A DNA stretch of 64,000 bases from Lacibacter sp. H375 (GTDB taxonomy: Bacteria > Bacteroidota > Bacteroidia > Chitinophagales > Chitinophagaceae): the NCBI RefSeq assembly GCF_037892425.1, contig NZ_JBBKTT010000001.1:1798001-1862000 (forward strand), given 5' to 3'. The first letter of the stretch is position 1; the number at the start of each line of letters is the position of its first letter. A model generated the notes under the pieces. It worked only from the letters and a program-made list of their open reading frames with translations. It was not told the DNA's origin and searched no databases. Positions 9,083-18,183 of the stretch are shown piece by piece. The position numbers and the translations under genes are program-made.

Positions 9083-9946
9083 TTATGATTTGATGAGATT
9101 CATAATGTACTGTCCGTAACCGCTTTTCAATAAGGGCTTCGCCAGTTCCTGTAATTGCTCTGTTGTTATAAATCCTTTGCGCCATGCAATTTCTTCGATG
9201 CAGGCGATCTTAATACCTTGTCGCTGTTCAATCACCTGAACAAACTGCGATGCCTGCATCAAGGAATCGAAAGTGCCAGTATCTAACCAGGCTGTACCAC
9301 GGTCGAGTATAGACACTTTCAATTTACCAAGTTTCAGGTATTCTTTGTTCACATCCGTAATTTCATATTCACCACGTGGACTTGGTTTCAGTTCTTTTGC
9401 GATCCTCACCACATCGTTATCATAGAAATACAAACCTGGAACTGCGTAATTGCTTTTTGGGTTCGATGGCTTTTCTTCAATGCTCAACGCATTCATGTTC
9501 TCATCAAAATCAACCACACCGTAACGCTCTGGATCGCTCACATGATAAGCGTAAATGATACCACCATCGGGATCGGTGTTGTTAGCAAGTAATTTGCCCA
9601 AACCTGCACCGTAGAAAATATTATCACCGAGTACAAGTGCCACTTTATCGTTGCCGATAAATTCTTCGCCTATTACAAATGCCTGTGCAAGTCCGTTTGG
9701 TATAGCTTGTTCAGCATAAGAAAATTCAACGCCTAAATTCTTTCCATCTCCCAGCAGCCTTTTGAAATTGGGAAGATCCTGTGGTGTGGAAATGATCAGG
9801 ATCTCACGGATACCAGCCATCATTAAAACTGATAACGGGTAATAGATCATTGGCTTGTCATAGATTGGCATGATCTGTTTACTGATGGCAAAGGTGATGG
9901 GGTGTAATCTTGTACCTGAACCGCCTGCCAGAATAATTCCTTTCAT
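9083..9946 (-). CDS. rfbA: Glucose-1-phosphate thymidylyltransferase
   Basis: The product is 287 residues if it starts at ATG 9946, which gives the family's standard beginning [17 protein letters not shown] nine-residue longer form would need a GTG at 9973 and has no family support. Seen motifs are the nucleotide-binding GGSGTRL, the [12 protein letters not shown] block, LGDNIFYG and EEKPSNPKS. The enzyme makes dTDP-glucose from dTTP and glucose-1-phosphate, the first step towards dTDP-rhamnose and related sugars. No rfbB, rfbC or rfbD is adjacent; the gene forms a pair with galE only. Confidence 0.93.
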   Translation of the reverse strand: MKGIILAGGSGTRLHPITFAISKQIMPIYDKPMIYYPLSVLMMAGIREILIISTPQDLPNFKRLLGDGKNLGVEFSYAEQAIPNGLAQAFVIGEEFIGNDKVALVLGDNIFYGAGLGKLLANNTDPDGGIIYAYHVSDPERYGVVDFDENMNALSIEEKPSNPKSNYAVPGLYFYDNDVVRIAKELKPSPRGEYEITDVNKEYLKLGKLKVSILDRGTAWLDTGTFDSLMQASQFVQVIEQRQGIKIACIEEIAWRKGFITTEQLQELAKPLLKSGYGQYIMNLIKS

Positions 9947-10080
9947 GTGTTCACTTTTATTGTTTTTAGCCACATAGTATTCGCCTATGAACCTCTCGGT
10001 TAGCGTTAACTTTTGGTATGGCTCAATTCATATAGATGTTTATTGAGCCGCAAAGATGCAACTACCTGCCAGAAATAAAA

Positions 10081-10103
10081 AATCCAACCTTGGGGGTTGG
10101 ATT
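10081..10103 (-). terminator. Terminator of the porin-DUF47-Pit operon
   Basis: AATCCAACC (10081-10089) and GGTTGGATT (10095-10103) form a nine-base stem with a five-base loop. On the minus strand it is followed by a T-rich run (AAAAAA just before 10081 on the plus strand). It lies 23 bases past the Pit stop. Confidence 0.8.
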
Positions 10104-10126
10104 CTTCAAAATTATTTCAAAACCAA

Positions 10127-11266
10127 TTAATCAAAACCGGGTATAAAAAAGTGGAACAATGCATAAACCAAAGCTGCCACTAATGCACTAACAGGAATCG
10201 TCAATATCCATGCCCACAACAGGTTGATGGTTACACCCCAGCGCACTGCACTTAAACGACGTGTTGCACCCACCCCCACAATTGAACCGGTGATAGTATG
10301 TGTTGTACTTACCGGGGCACCTAAGTTAGCTGCAGTAAACAAGGTAATAGCGCCTGCTGTTTCCGCAACAACACCTTCCAATGGAGAAACCTTGGTGATC
10401 TTGGTACCCATTGTTTTAATGATCTTCCAACCACCACTCATGGTACCCAGGGCGATAGCCGAGTAACAGGCAATAGGTATCCAATTAGGCATTTCACCTA
10501 AATGGAACTGGTTAGGATCGTAGGCAATTAAGGCTGCCATGATGATACCCATTACTTTTTGCGCATCGTTACCACCATGACCAATACTGAAGATAGCTGA
10601 AGAAACCAACTGTAGTTTTTTATACATGTTTGCTGTGCGGTAAGCTGTTTCACCACGCCAGTGATTGTAGAGGTATGTGCTTACGAAAATTACACCGAGC
10701 ACAAGCAAGGCCCATCGTTCAAAATCTTTTTTGAAAGGGATCAAGAATACACTTCCGACAACTAATCCAACTATTATGGCAATCTTAAGCCAGAAGTTTC
10801 GCTGGATAGTTACAATGGTAATGAAAACCGAGATCAGCATTCCGATGATGGGAGCTAGTATAATAAAGATGAGTGTTTTGTAAATACTCGTTGGGTCAAT
10901 ACTTTCAAAACCGGCATGCGCAATTGCTGCTCCTGCAAAACCACCGATCAATGTGTGTGATGATGAAGAAGGGATACCATACCACCAGGTAAGAAGGTTC
11001 CAGAAAATAGCCGCCACCAATCCTGAAAGAACAAGCGGCATGGTGATGAATTCTTTATGTACTGTTTTTGCAATGGTATTTGCCACGGCATGATCAGTAA
11101 AAATAAAGAAGGCAATAAAGTTGAAAAAAGCTGCCCATACAACTGCCTGGAAAGGAGTTAGTACTTTGGTAGAAACAATTGTGGCAATAGAGTTGGCCGC
11201 ATCATGAAACCCATTGATATAATCAAAGATGAGAGCCAGTGCTATGATGATTACAAGTAAAGTCAT
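10127..11266 (-). CDS. pit: Inorganic phosphate transporter, PiT family
   Basis: The 379-residue membrane protein has about ten hydrophobic spans and the two inverted PiT signature repeats: DYINGFHDAANSIAT near residue 17 and GAPVSTTHTITGSIVGVGA near residue 320. PiT proteins are low-affinity symporters that bring phosphate across the inner membrane with protons or sodium. It is the last gene of a minus-strand operon behind the DUF47 protein (103-base gap) and the phosphate-selective-type porin, so the operon covers both membranes. A terminator follows at 10081-10103. Control by the nearby PhoR-PhoB pair is likely but not shown directly. Confidence 0.94.
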   Translation of the reverse strand: MTLLVIIIALALIFDYINGFHDAANSIATIVSTKVLTPFQAVVWAAFFNFIAFFIFTDHAVANTIAKTVHKEFITMPLVLSGLVAAIFWNLLTWWYGIPSSSSHTLIGGFAGAAIAHAGFESIDPTSIYKTLIFIILAPIIGMLISVFITIVTIQRNFWLKIAIIVGLVVGSVFLIPFKKDFERWALLVLGVIFVSTYLYNHWRGETAYRTANMYKKLQLVSSAIFSIGHGGNDAQKVMGIIMAALIAYDPNQFHLGEMPNWIPIACYSAIALGTMSGGWKIIKTMGTKITKVSPLEGVVAETAGAITLFTAANLGAPVSTTHTITGSIVGVGATRRLSAVRWGVTINLLWAWILTIPVSALVAALVYALFHFFIPGFD

Positions 11267-11368
11267 AAAATCAATTTGAAAATAAAGGGATTTGAGAATT
11301 TGAAAATGATATCAGCATCTGTTCGCTTTGCATTTTCAAATGATTATTTTTCAGGATTTCAAATTGGG

Positions 11369-12019
11369 TTATGCATATTTAACAATGATGGATTCAATAA
11401 CATTGGCTGCATCTTCGCACTTATCGGTTGCAATTTCCATCACCTGGTAGATCTCTCTTTTCTTGATCACTTCTTTTGCATCGTTCTCGGTTGCAAACAG
11501 GCGCTCAATACTGTAATCAAATACATCATCCGCCTGGTTTTCGATACTGTTGATACGAACAAGTGCATCAGTAATTTGGCGCATGTTCTTCATATCTTTT
11601 AATTCAGTTACAGCTATTTTAATGTTTTCGCAACCTTGCACGATCAGTTCAGCCATTTTGCTGAAGCTCTCATGCTGCGGATCTACACGGTAGAAGTTGA
11701 TCTTTTTTGCAGAAGCGAAAATATAATCGGCCACATCGTCCATTGCAGTGGCGAGGTAGTGAATGTCTTCACGATCAAACGGGGTAATAAAGTTGCGGCT
11801 AAGCTCAGTAAAGATCTTATGGGTTAGATCATCGTTTTTATGTTCAAGATCTTCGATCTGGCGGAGAATATCGGCTCTTACATCAAACTCACGTTCATTT
11901 ACCATTTTCTTTAAAAGCACTGCCATCTCTAATGAGGTTACAGATACTTCCTCAAACAGCTGGTAAAAAACACGGTCTTTGGGTAAGAAGAACTTCATGA
12001 ATGAACTGATAACTGACAT
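11369..12019 (-). CDS. DUF47 family protein (PhoU-like, Pit-associated)
   Basis: This 216-residue, almost entirely helical protein belongs to the DUF47 family, distant relatives of the PhoU regulator. Recognisable parts are FFLPKDRVFYQLFEE at the start, REFDVRADILRQIEDLEHKND and FDREDIHYLATAMDDVADYIF, with the E/DxxxD-type metal-binding pattern of PhoU-like bundles. DUF47 genes are commonly paired with pit genes and are thought to modulate phosphate uptake through them. Here it lies between the porin gene (23-base gap) and pit, supporting one transcript. Confidence 0.88.
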   Translation of the reverse strand: MSVISSFMKFFLPKDRVFYQLFEEVSVTSLEMAVLLKKMVNEREFDVRADILRQIEDLEHKNDDLTHKIFTELSRNFITPFDREDIHYLATAMDDVADYIFASAKKINFYRVDPQHESFSKMAELIVQGCENIKIAVTELKDMKNMRQITDALVRINSIENQADDVFDYSIERLFATENDAKEVIKKREIYQVMEIATDKCEDAANVIESIIVKYA

Positions 12020-12042
12020 AAGTATTATGATTTATTTAATCC

Positions 12043-13263
12043 TTAAAAATTTAATTGTGCCTGTATACGCAATAAACGACCCGTCTGAAAATTATCACGC
12101 AGTTTCGAATCTTCGAATCTTCTGCTTGAAATAGTATAAGCCGTAGTAAGTTCGAAATTTTTATTCACTTGCCACTCTAGCCCCATTTCAATCTCTTTCA
12201 CGTTGTAACTCCTTGCGTCCAGCTCGTGTTTTTTCCCACCTTCATAATGCTGAACTCTGGTGTATGGGAAAAAGAACATTTCTTTTTTCTTTTTCGATTG
12301 AAACCTGGCATAAACGGTAGCATATCCACCTTTCAGGTTTTTCGTTTCAATAGAATCAGTTAACGGGTTGTATTGCGGACCACGCCCTACATTGTACTCA
12401 GTTAACACGCCTATTGGATTCGGGTATAAATGTAAGCTTACAGCTGCACGTTCATCACGAAAAGCAAAATCATTAGCTGCTTTTACCCCTGAAGTTCTGA
12501 ATTCTGCCGGCAATACATATTCACCTGCATAAGCCTGTATGCCCGGCTCTATGATCTGTTTGTTTATTTTAAAGGGGTAACTGAGTCTCGAAACCACATG
12601 TACCTTTTTGTTTTGCTCAGGACGATTTGCAGTTTGCCCGTTATATACACCAAATGCGAACACACCATAATCTCCCGAACCTTTTCGGTTATCATTGATA
12701 AAAACCGGGTACTGCTCTCTCACTGTCGAAGGAGCCCAGTAAAAGAAAGCACCAAGGTCACGTTCGTTTGAAACTGCACTGTTCAATCCATCGTTACGGT
12801 CAAGCGGTAAACGGTTTTGACTCGATTGCATGTTTTCAAAACCATATGGAACTTTACTTTGGCCAACACGTAATCTGAATTCATTTTTTTTGTCAAATCC
12901 AATATCGAGATAAGCGTCCCTTACCTGGAAGATGTTTTGGGTAGTTCCAATAGAACTGCCAAAGTCTGGCTGAATGTAGAAATAAACATTTTTGGTAAGA
13001 TCACCGCTCAGAATTAAACGGCCTCTTCTGATAGCAAAGCCTCCGCTTTTACCCCATGATCTGTCGCATTGCTCACATTTGAGATTTTCATTTGTTTCTA
13101 ACAACCTGTTGTAACGAACCTGCATATAACCACGGAGGTTAATAGTTTCGTACCACTTCTTTTTAGGAGTAGATACAACTGTGTCTGTCTGATTTTTTTG
13201 GGCCATGAGGTTGTTGGTATGTAATAATAACAATACAATCATAGCCCCTACGATTGTCTTCAA
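12043..13263 (-). CDS. Phosphate-selective-type outer membrane porin (OprO/OprP family)
   Basis: The 406-residue product has a signal peptide (residues 1-21, ending NLMA|Q) and then a beta-barrel pattern of alternating aromatic and polar residues to a terminal aromatic (QLNF), as expected for outer membrane insertion. Blocks such as GFAIRRGRLILSGDL, NVYFYIQPDFG and RVGQSKVPYGFENMQS are typical of OprO/OprP-like porins. Start is a TTG at 13263, chosen because it gives a complete signal peptide with a lysine; ATG 13242 is the alternative. It is the first gene of the operon with DUF47 and pit. A minus-strand two-unit Pho-box-like element lies about 65-80 bases upstream. Confidence 0.85.
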   Translation of the reverse strand: MKTIVGAMIVLLLLHTNNLMAQKNQTDTVVSTPKKKWYETINLRGYMQVRYNRLLETNENLKCEQCDRSWGKSGGFAIRRGRLILSGDLTKNVYFYIQPDFGSSIGTTQNIFQVRDAYLDIGFDKKNEFRLRVGQSKVPYGFENMQSSQNRLPLDRNDGLNSAVSNERDLGAFFYWAPSTVREQYPVFINDNRKGSGDYGVFAFGVYNGQTANRPEQNKKVHVVSRLSYPFKINKQIIEPGIQAYAGEYVLPAEFRTSGVKAANDFAFRDERAAVSLHLYPNPIGVLTEYNVGRGPQYNPLTDSIETKNLKGGYATVYARFQSKKKKEMFFFPYTRVQHYEGGKKHELDARSYNVKEIEMGLEWQVNKNFELTTAYTISSRRFEDSKLRDNFQTGRLLRIQAQLNF

Positions 13264-13326
13264 TGGTATTACCTTTTAATTGCAGCGCAAAGGTGCTAAA
13301 TCGATTAACAAGGGCGGCTGTACCTG

Positions 13327-13343
13327 TATTACCAAATTGTTAA
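13327..13343 (-). promoter_or_regulatory. Two-unit Pho-box-like element upstream of the porin operon
   Basis: On the minus strand TTAACA (13338-13343) and GTAATA (13327-13332) are spaced 11 bases start to start, the same unit and spacing as the plus-strand arrays in this intergenic region. A near-consensus -7 element CACCTTTG lies downstream at 13288-13295. With only two units this could be chance. Confidence 0.4.
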
Positions 13344-13489
13344 CTCTGTAAAAAAGCCCCACCAGAAAAGGCAGGGCGTTGCAATTAAAAGATAATATAT
13401 GCCTTATCTTGAGGCTGTATTAATACCTGGTAAACAGAATGATAGTTAAGCTCATTCTCAACCGGGAACGCAAATGTTTCAGTTCTTTG

Positions 13490-13528
13490 TTACGTAAATG
13501 TTACGTTCAGGTTAACTGTTTATTAATA
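13490..13528 (+). promoter_or_regulatory. Distal Pho-box-like array, four units
   Basis: Four hexamers at an exact 11-base period: TTACGT (13490), TTACGT (13501), TTAACT (13512) and TTAATA (13523). The pattern (TTAACA-like repeats with five-base spacers) matches the binding style of PhoP/PhoB response regulators. It lies about 45 bases upstream of the second array in front of the TonB receptor gene. Confidence 0.6.
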
Positions 13529-13573
13529 ATATTTGGCGTGCAGGTAAAAAGTTACCGGGTATTGGCAATGCTG

Positions 13574-13612
13574 TTAACATTGGCTTAATATGCAGGTAAT
13601 GTTTCCTTAACA
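13574..13612 (+). promoter_or_regulatory. Proximal Pho-box-like array, four units
   Basis: Four hexamers at an exact 11-base period: TTAACA (13574), TTAATA (13585), GTAATG (13596) and TTAACA (13607). The array ends six bases before a near-consensus -7 element, where a response regulator that replaces -33 recognition would bind. Downstream is the TonB receptor; the PhoR-PhoB genes are 5 kb away. Confidence 0.7.
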
Positions 13613-13618
13613 TGGTCT

Positions 13619-13626
13619 TCACTTTG
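13619..13626 (+). promoter_or_regulatory. -7 promoter element for the TonB receptor gene
   Basis: TCACTTTG differs in one position from the Bacteroidota -7 consensus TAnnTTTG. It lies 43 bases before the start codon, directly after the proximal Pho-box-like array, and has no good -33 TTG, which fits an activator-dependent promoter. Confidence 0.5.
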
Positions 13627-13669
13627 CGATAACATTGCAGGAGTTCCTTTGCGGCATCAACCCGATACT

Positions 13670-16453
13670 ATGCAAAGGAAAAATTTAAGGAAATTAATTA
13701 CCCTCTTTTCACTCTTATTCATCGCCCTCTCTACATCTGCACAAACCATCCGCTTAAATGGCCGTGTGCTTAACCAAAAGAATGAACCTATTGCAGGAGC
13801 ATCGATCTCAGTTTCTGAGATTAATCGCTCATTTGCAGCTGATATTGAGGGCCGGTTTGTAATCAGTTTAGAAGCAGGAAAAAAATATACGCTCACTGTT
13901 ACTGCGGTTGGATACAAAACCAAAGCAGTTGATGAAGTGGAAGTAAGCGCTGCACTGGATAACAACATTACCATCTTACTGGATATTGCAGCAAAAGAAG
14001 GAACTGAGATCGTTATCCGCAGTACAGCCCGCAGAGAAAACACTTCCGGTTTATTAAGCTTTCAACGTAACAACACATCTTTATCAAGTGGCTTATCTGC
14101 TGATTTTATCCGTCGTACACCCGATAAAAATACAGGCGAGATTTTGAAGCGTGTTAGTGGTGCATCTATCCAGGATAATAAGTTTGTGATCGTTCGTGGT
14201 TTGAGCGATCGTTACAACCAGGCGCTCATCAATGGAGCACAGTTGCCATCATCAGAGCCTGATAAAAAAGCGTTTTCATTCGACGTGATTCCTTCGCAGT
14301 TGATTGATAATATCATCATCAACAAAACAGCAACACCTGATTTAACAGGTGAGTTTGCCGGTGGGTTGGTGCAAATCCAGACAAAAGATGTTCCTACAAA
14401 AGACATTCTCACATTAGGTGTAAATTTTGGCTACAATACACAATCCACATTTAAAGATTTTATTACCAACCAACGTGAAACAAGTGATTGGTTTGGTTTT
14501 GATAATGGCCGCAGAGATGTTCCGGAAGGATTTTACGATCGTAATCAATACCAAAAGCTCAGCAGTACGTCGAAAGCTGAACAATCAAAACTTTTCCGTT
14601 CTGATGTATTTAATGAAAGGAAGATCACTGCTGCCCCAATTCAGAGTTACAATCTCACATTTGGAAAAGGATACAAGTTGAAAAGCGGAAGTTCCTTTGG
14701 TTTTATTACCGGGCTTACTTACCGTAACGCACAAAATCTTTATTCTGTAAACAGGAATATCAATGACTTTTCCGGATTTACCGAGCGAAGCATTACTGAT
14801 AATCAAAATCGTTTTTCAACAAGTGTAGGTGCAGTTGCAAACGTTGCGTTTACAACCCGTAAACTTAAGATTGCATTTAAAAATCTGTATAATCAATTAT
14901 ACGACGATAATTATTATGTCCGTTCGGGTAATAACCTGTTAGATGGCCAGGAAATTAATTTTCGCAGCAGCTATCTTAATCAACGTTCATTGTTGTCTTC
15001 TCAGTTAGAAGCTGAGCAACAATTAAGCAAGTCTGGTATTAAATTAAAGGTTAATGGTAATTTCTCCTATAATCTAAAATCACAACCTGATCTGCGTACA
15101 GTTTCCTATTTAAGAGGTAGCGGTACAACCAATCCATTCACATTGGTTACTGATGAAACAGGTCGCTTTTTCAGCAATCTGAAAGACTTTTCTTACGGTG
15201 GTGGCGGTTCGTTATCGGTTCCATTTACAATGGCAAATGAAAAACAAACATTCAAAGCCGGTGGTGGAACACTTATCCGTATCCGTGATTTTAAATCAAG
15301 AAACCTGCGTTACCGTTTAGAAGATAATACTAACAGCAGTCTTCTCACCCTTCCTTTTGATCAGGTATTTGATCAGCAATACATCGGAGATGGTAAATTC
15401 ATGTACTTCGATGAAACACAAAACGAAGACAAATATTTTGGTATCAGTATTATCAATAACGCCTATGCTATGTTTGATAATAAGTTCTCAGATAAAGTTC
15501 GTTTGGTGTGGGGCTTACGTGTGGAGAATTTTCAACAGTTTCTGACAACGGTACGTTCAGATCTTCAACGTGTAATTGTAAATACAAGTAAATGGGATTA
15601 CCTGCCTTCAGTTAACCTCAGTTACAGTTTAAAAGATAAGCATCAACTCCGTTTGGCCGGTTATCGCACAGTAGCCCGTCCTGAGTTCAGAGAAATTGCT
15701 CCATTCTCTTTCTACGATTTTGAACAGAATTATGCTGTAAGTGGTGATACTTCACTGCGTCGCAGTGATATCTGGAATGCGGACGTACGTTACGAATGGT
15801 ATCCTAAGGCAAGCGAAGGGGTTTCTGTTGCAGTGTTCTATAAAAATTTTAAAGATCCTATTGAGTTAAGAGCACTAGCGGCAGGTAGTGTAAGGCGTTA
15901 CCAATTTCAGAATGCGGGTGAAGCGGATACCTACGGTGTTGAATTTGAAGCCAGAAAAGGGTTAGGGTTTATTTCACCTAAGCTTGATGTGTTGAACATT
16001 TTCACAAACGTAACTGTCCTTAAGTCTGCTGTAAAATTAGCAGGTGTTACTGCGGGTGGTCAAACACAATCATTCAACCGTCCGTTACAAGGTCAGTCGC
16101 CTTATTTAGTAAACGTTGGGTTGCAATACAACTCTAAGAATGGAAAGGTGAATGCATCTCTTCTTTATAATAAAATTGGCCAGCGTTTATCATTGGCAGG
16201 TGGTAAAGATCAGTTGATCTATGACATCTACGAACGCCCGAGAGACCTGGTTGATTTACAGGTTTCGCTTAAGGTATTAAAGAACAAAGGTGAATTCAAA
16301 TTCACAGCATCGGACATTTTCAATCAACCATTTTATTTCTACGAAAACATTGATACCAATACAAAGTTTACCAGTGGTACTGATCGCTTATGGAACAGTT
16401 ACACACCAGGTACAAACTTTACACTTGGATTCACATACGATTTTATAAAATAA
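13670..16453 (+). CDS. TonB-dependent outer membrane receptor
   Basis: This 927-residue protein starts at ATG 13670 (a TTG seven codons earlier is unlikely) with a signal peptide ending STSAQ. A CarboxypepD_reg-like domain follows (about residues 25-110: LNGRVLNQKNEPIAGASISV). Next is the plug (about 125-240, with FVIVRGLSDRYNQALINGAQLPSSEPDKKAF split over the loop) and a 22-strand-type barrel ending in FTLGFTYDFIK. It would import a ligand across the outer membrane with TonB energy. No classic SusC features are seen and no SusD follows. Instead a beta-helix lipoprotein gene comes 29 bases later. Position opposite the phosphate porin operon, under tandem Pho-box-like arrays, suggests a phosphorus-containing substrate. 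That is inference. Confidence 0.9.
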   Translation: MQRKNLRKLITLFSLLFIALSTSAQTIRLNGRVLNQKNEPIAGASISVSEINRSFAADIEGRFVISLEAGKKYTLTVTAVGYKTKAVDEVEVSAALDNNITILLDIAAKEGTEIVIRSTARRENTSGLLSFQRNNTSLSSGLSADFIRRTPDKNTGEILKRVSGASIQDNKFVIVRGLSDRYNQALINGAQLPSSEPDKKAFSFDVIPSQLIDNIIINKTATPDLTGEFAGGLVQIQTKDVPTKDILTLGVNFGYNTQSTFKDFITNQRETSDWFGFDNGRRDVPEGFYDRNQYQKLSSTSKAEQSKLFRSDVFNERKITAAPIQSYNLTFGKGYKLKSGSSFGFITGLTYRNAQNLYSVNRNINDFSGFTERSITDNQNRFSTSVGAVANVAFTTRKLKIAFKNLYNQLYDDNYYVRSGNNLLDGQEINFRSSYLNQRSLLSSQLEAEQQLSKSGIKLKVNGNFSYNLKSQPDLRTVSYLRGSGTTNPFTLVTDETGRFFSNLKDFSYGGGGSLSVPFTMANEKQTFKAGGGTLIRIRDFKSRNLRYRLEDNTNSSLLTLPFDQVFDQQYIGDGKFMYFDETQNEDKYFGISIINNAYAMFDNKFSDKVRLVWGLRVENFQQFLTTVRSDLQRVIVNTSKWDYLPSVNLSYSLKDKHQLRLAGYRTVARPEFREIAPFSFYDFEQNYAVSGDTSLRRSDIWNADVRYEWYPKASEGVSVAVFYKNFKDPIELRALAAGSVRRYQFQNAGEADTYGVEFEARKGLGFISPKLDVLNIFTNVTVLKSAVKLAGVTAGGQTQSFNRPLQGQSPYLVNVGLQYNSKNGKVNASLLYNKIGQRLSLAGGKDQLIYDIYERPRDLVDLQVSLKVLKNKGEFKFTASDIFNQPFYFYENIDTNTKFTSGTDRLWNSYTPGTNFTLGFTYDFIK

Positions 16454-16482
16454 ACACTATAAAAATTACAAAGCAACATAGT

Positions 16483-17856
16483 ATGAAAAAGTTAATTCTT
16501 GCAGCAATCACAGCCTTAACATTCACAGCATGTGTGAAGGTGGAATTTAATGAAACGGGTGCCGGCACAGGCGGTGGAGATACAACAGCCATTCCAACAA
16601 CATTAAGTGGAAGAATAGACCGCAACCTGTCTTTACCTAAAGGCAAATACACATTAACCGGATTTGTTTATGTTGGTAAAGGTGCAACATTGGAATTTGC
16701 TGCAGGCTCAACTATTGTTGCTGACGCTTCTGTTAAAACAGCTTTGATCATTGAGCAAGGTGGTAAGTTGGTTGCTGATGGTAAAGCAGATGCTCCGATT
16801 GTATTTACAAGTAATAAGGCCGCCAATTCAAGAACTAATTCTGATTGGGGTGGCATTTCAATTTGTGGGTATGCTCCTACTAACCGTCCACTTGTACCTG
16901 CTCCAATTACTGAAGGTGGTAGTAACCGCCCTTATGGTGGCACTGATGCAGGTGATAACAGTGGTATTCTCCGTTATGTACGTATTGAATTTGCAGGTAT
17001 TACTGCTGAAAATAACAGTGAGTTGAATGGTCTTACATTGTATGGTGTAGGTGCAGGAACTATTATTGAAAATGTTCAGACTTCTGAATGTGGTGATGAT
17101 GGTTTTGAATTTTTCGGTGGCACAGTAAACTGTAAGAACCTGATTTCTTATGCAAGCGGTGATGATGATTTTGATTTTGACTTTGGTTATAATGGCCAGA
17201 TCCAATATGCAGTGTCATTACGTGGTAAATTCCATGATGATGATGATGCAAACCAGATCGAGTGTGATAATGATGCAGGTGGTACAACTGCCTTGCCTTA
17301 TACACGCCCGGTATTAAGTAACTTTACATTAGTTGGCGTTTACGATACAACTGGTCTAGGTACAACTGCACGTCATCGTTTTGGTAACAGATGGCGTCGT
17401 GCTACACGGTTCGAATTCCGTAACTCAATTATTCTCGGTAGCTGGGGTAATGCATTAGCATTGGATGGTGATGCAACGATCAATGGGTTTTTAAATGGTG
17501 AAAGTATTTTCAGAAATAATTTGGCGTTCTCGTATAATAAATACAGCGGTTCTGCACAAACGCCTTTTATTTCAACCAACCAGACGTTGTTACCTAATGC
17601 AACTTTACTTGCAACATTAACAAATGGCACAAACGTAAATAGTGTGCTTGCAGATCAGAATGCTGCAATGTTGACCGCACCTTTCAACTTTACAGCGCCA
17701 AATTTTGTTCCTGCTGCTGGTTCACCTGCTTTAACAGGTGCTAATTATTCAGGGTTGAGCGCATTCTTTACAACAGGTAATTTCCGTGGCGCTTTCGGTA
17801 CAACCAACTGGATGGCAGGCTGGACAAGCTTTACTCCACAAACAAACGTATACTAA
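16483..17856 (+). CDS. Beta-helix lipoprotein paired with the TonB receptor
   Basis: The product is 457 residues from ATG 16483, with a lipoprotein signal (LTFTAC, Cys17). The earlier in-frame start at 16390 lies inside the receptor gene and would lose the signal. The mature part has short repeated beta strands with glycines and asparagines (GKYTLTGFVYVGKGATLEF, TALIIEQGGKLVADGKAD), typical of right-handed parallel beta-helices. It also has unusual acidic clusters (ECGDDGFEFFGG, ASGDDDFDFDFG, KFHDDDDANQIECDNDAGG) that look like calcium or metal sites. No catalytic motif is recognised. It probably works with the receptor on the cell surface as a binding protein or a hydrolase partner, and is expected to share its Pho-type control. 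Confidence 0.75.
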   Translation: MKKLILAAITALTFTACVKVEFNETGAGTGGGDTTAIPTTLSGRIDRNLSLPKGKYTLTGFVYVGKGATLEFAAGSTIVADASVKTALIIEQGGKLVADGKADAPIVFTSNKAANSRTNSDWGGISICGYAPTNRPLVPAPITEGGSNRPYGGTDAGDNSGILRYVRIEFAGITAENNSELNGLTLYGVGAGTIIENVQTSECGDDGFEFFGGTVNCKNLISYASGDDDFDFDFGYNGQIQYAVSLRGKFHDDDDANQIECDNDAGGTTALPYTRPVLSNFTLVGVYDTTGLGTTARHRFGNRWRRATRFEFRNSIILGSWGNALALDGDATINGFLNGESIFRNNLAFSYNKYSGSAQTPFISTNQTLLPNATLLATLTNGTNVNSVLADQNAAMLTAPFNFTAPNFVPAAGSPALTGANYSGLSAFFTTGNFRGAFGTTNWMAGWTSFTPQTNVY

Positions 17857-17905
17857 GATATTACTCGCAAGAGTTCAAGGATTTCCTTAAGCAAGTATCC
17901 TCTAC

Positions 17906-17932
17906 AGCCTCCTGTTCTCAGGGGGCTTTTTT
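17906..17932 (+). terminator. Terminator of the TonB receptor-lipoprotein operon
   Basis: AGCCTCCTG (17906-17914) pairs with CAGGGGGCT (17919-17927; one G-U pair) around a four-base loop, followed by TTTTTT. It lies 50 bases past the lipoprotein stop. Confidence 0.88.
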
Positions 17933-18183
17933 GTGTTGGAGCTATAAGCCTTTAGCTGTTAGCAGTAAGCAAGAAATGTTCTTAAACGCCAATTGTATTG
18001 CTAAAAGTTAGTGGCTAAAGCCTGCAGCTTGTTGTTGAAATAACAATTCCTACATGCTTTGGTAATACTCCGGTAAAACTGCCACAGCATCTTTACAGCA
18101 TCAGTAAAAAACTTAATCGTTTAGCACAGTTTATAGCAATCAATCGAGGGTTCATTTTTCTCATGACTTGACTGGGAACTACA
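17933..18183 (+). other. Gene-free stretch between two plus-strand terminators, possible small RNA
   Basis: No reading frame with coding character is seen on either strand. The stretch lies between one plus-strand terminator (17906-17932) and a second one (18184-18214) with no protein gene between them, so a short non-coding transcript ending at the second is possible. I found no convincing -7 element that would fix its 5' end. It belongs to no RNA family that I recognise. Confidence 0.25.

Noticed and set aside
16858-17305. His-rich minus-strand frames opposite the beta-helix lipoprotein
   Set aside because: The histidines come from the complement of Asp-rich codons (GAT runs) of the real gene.
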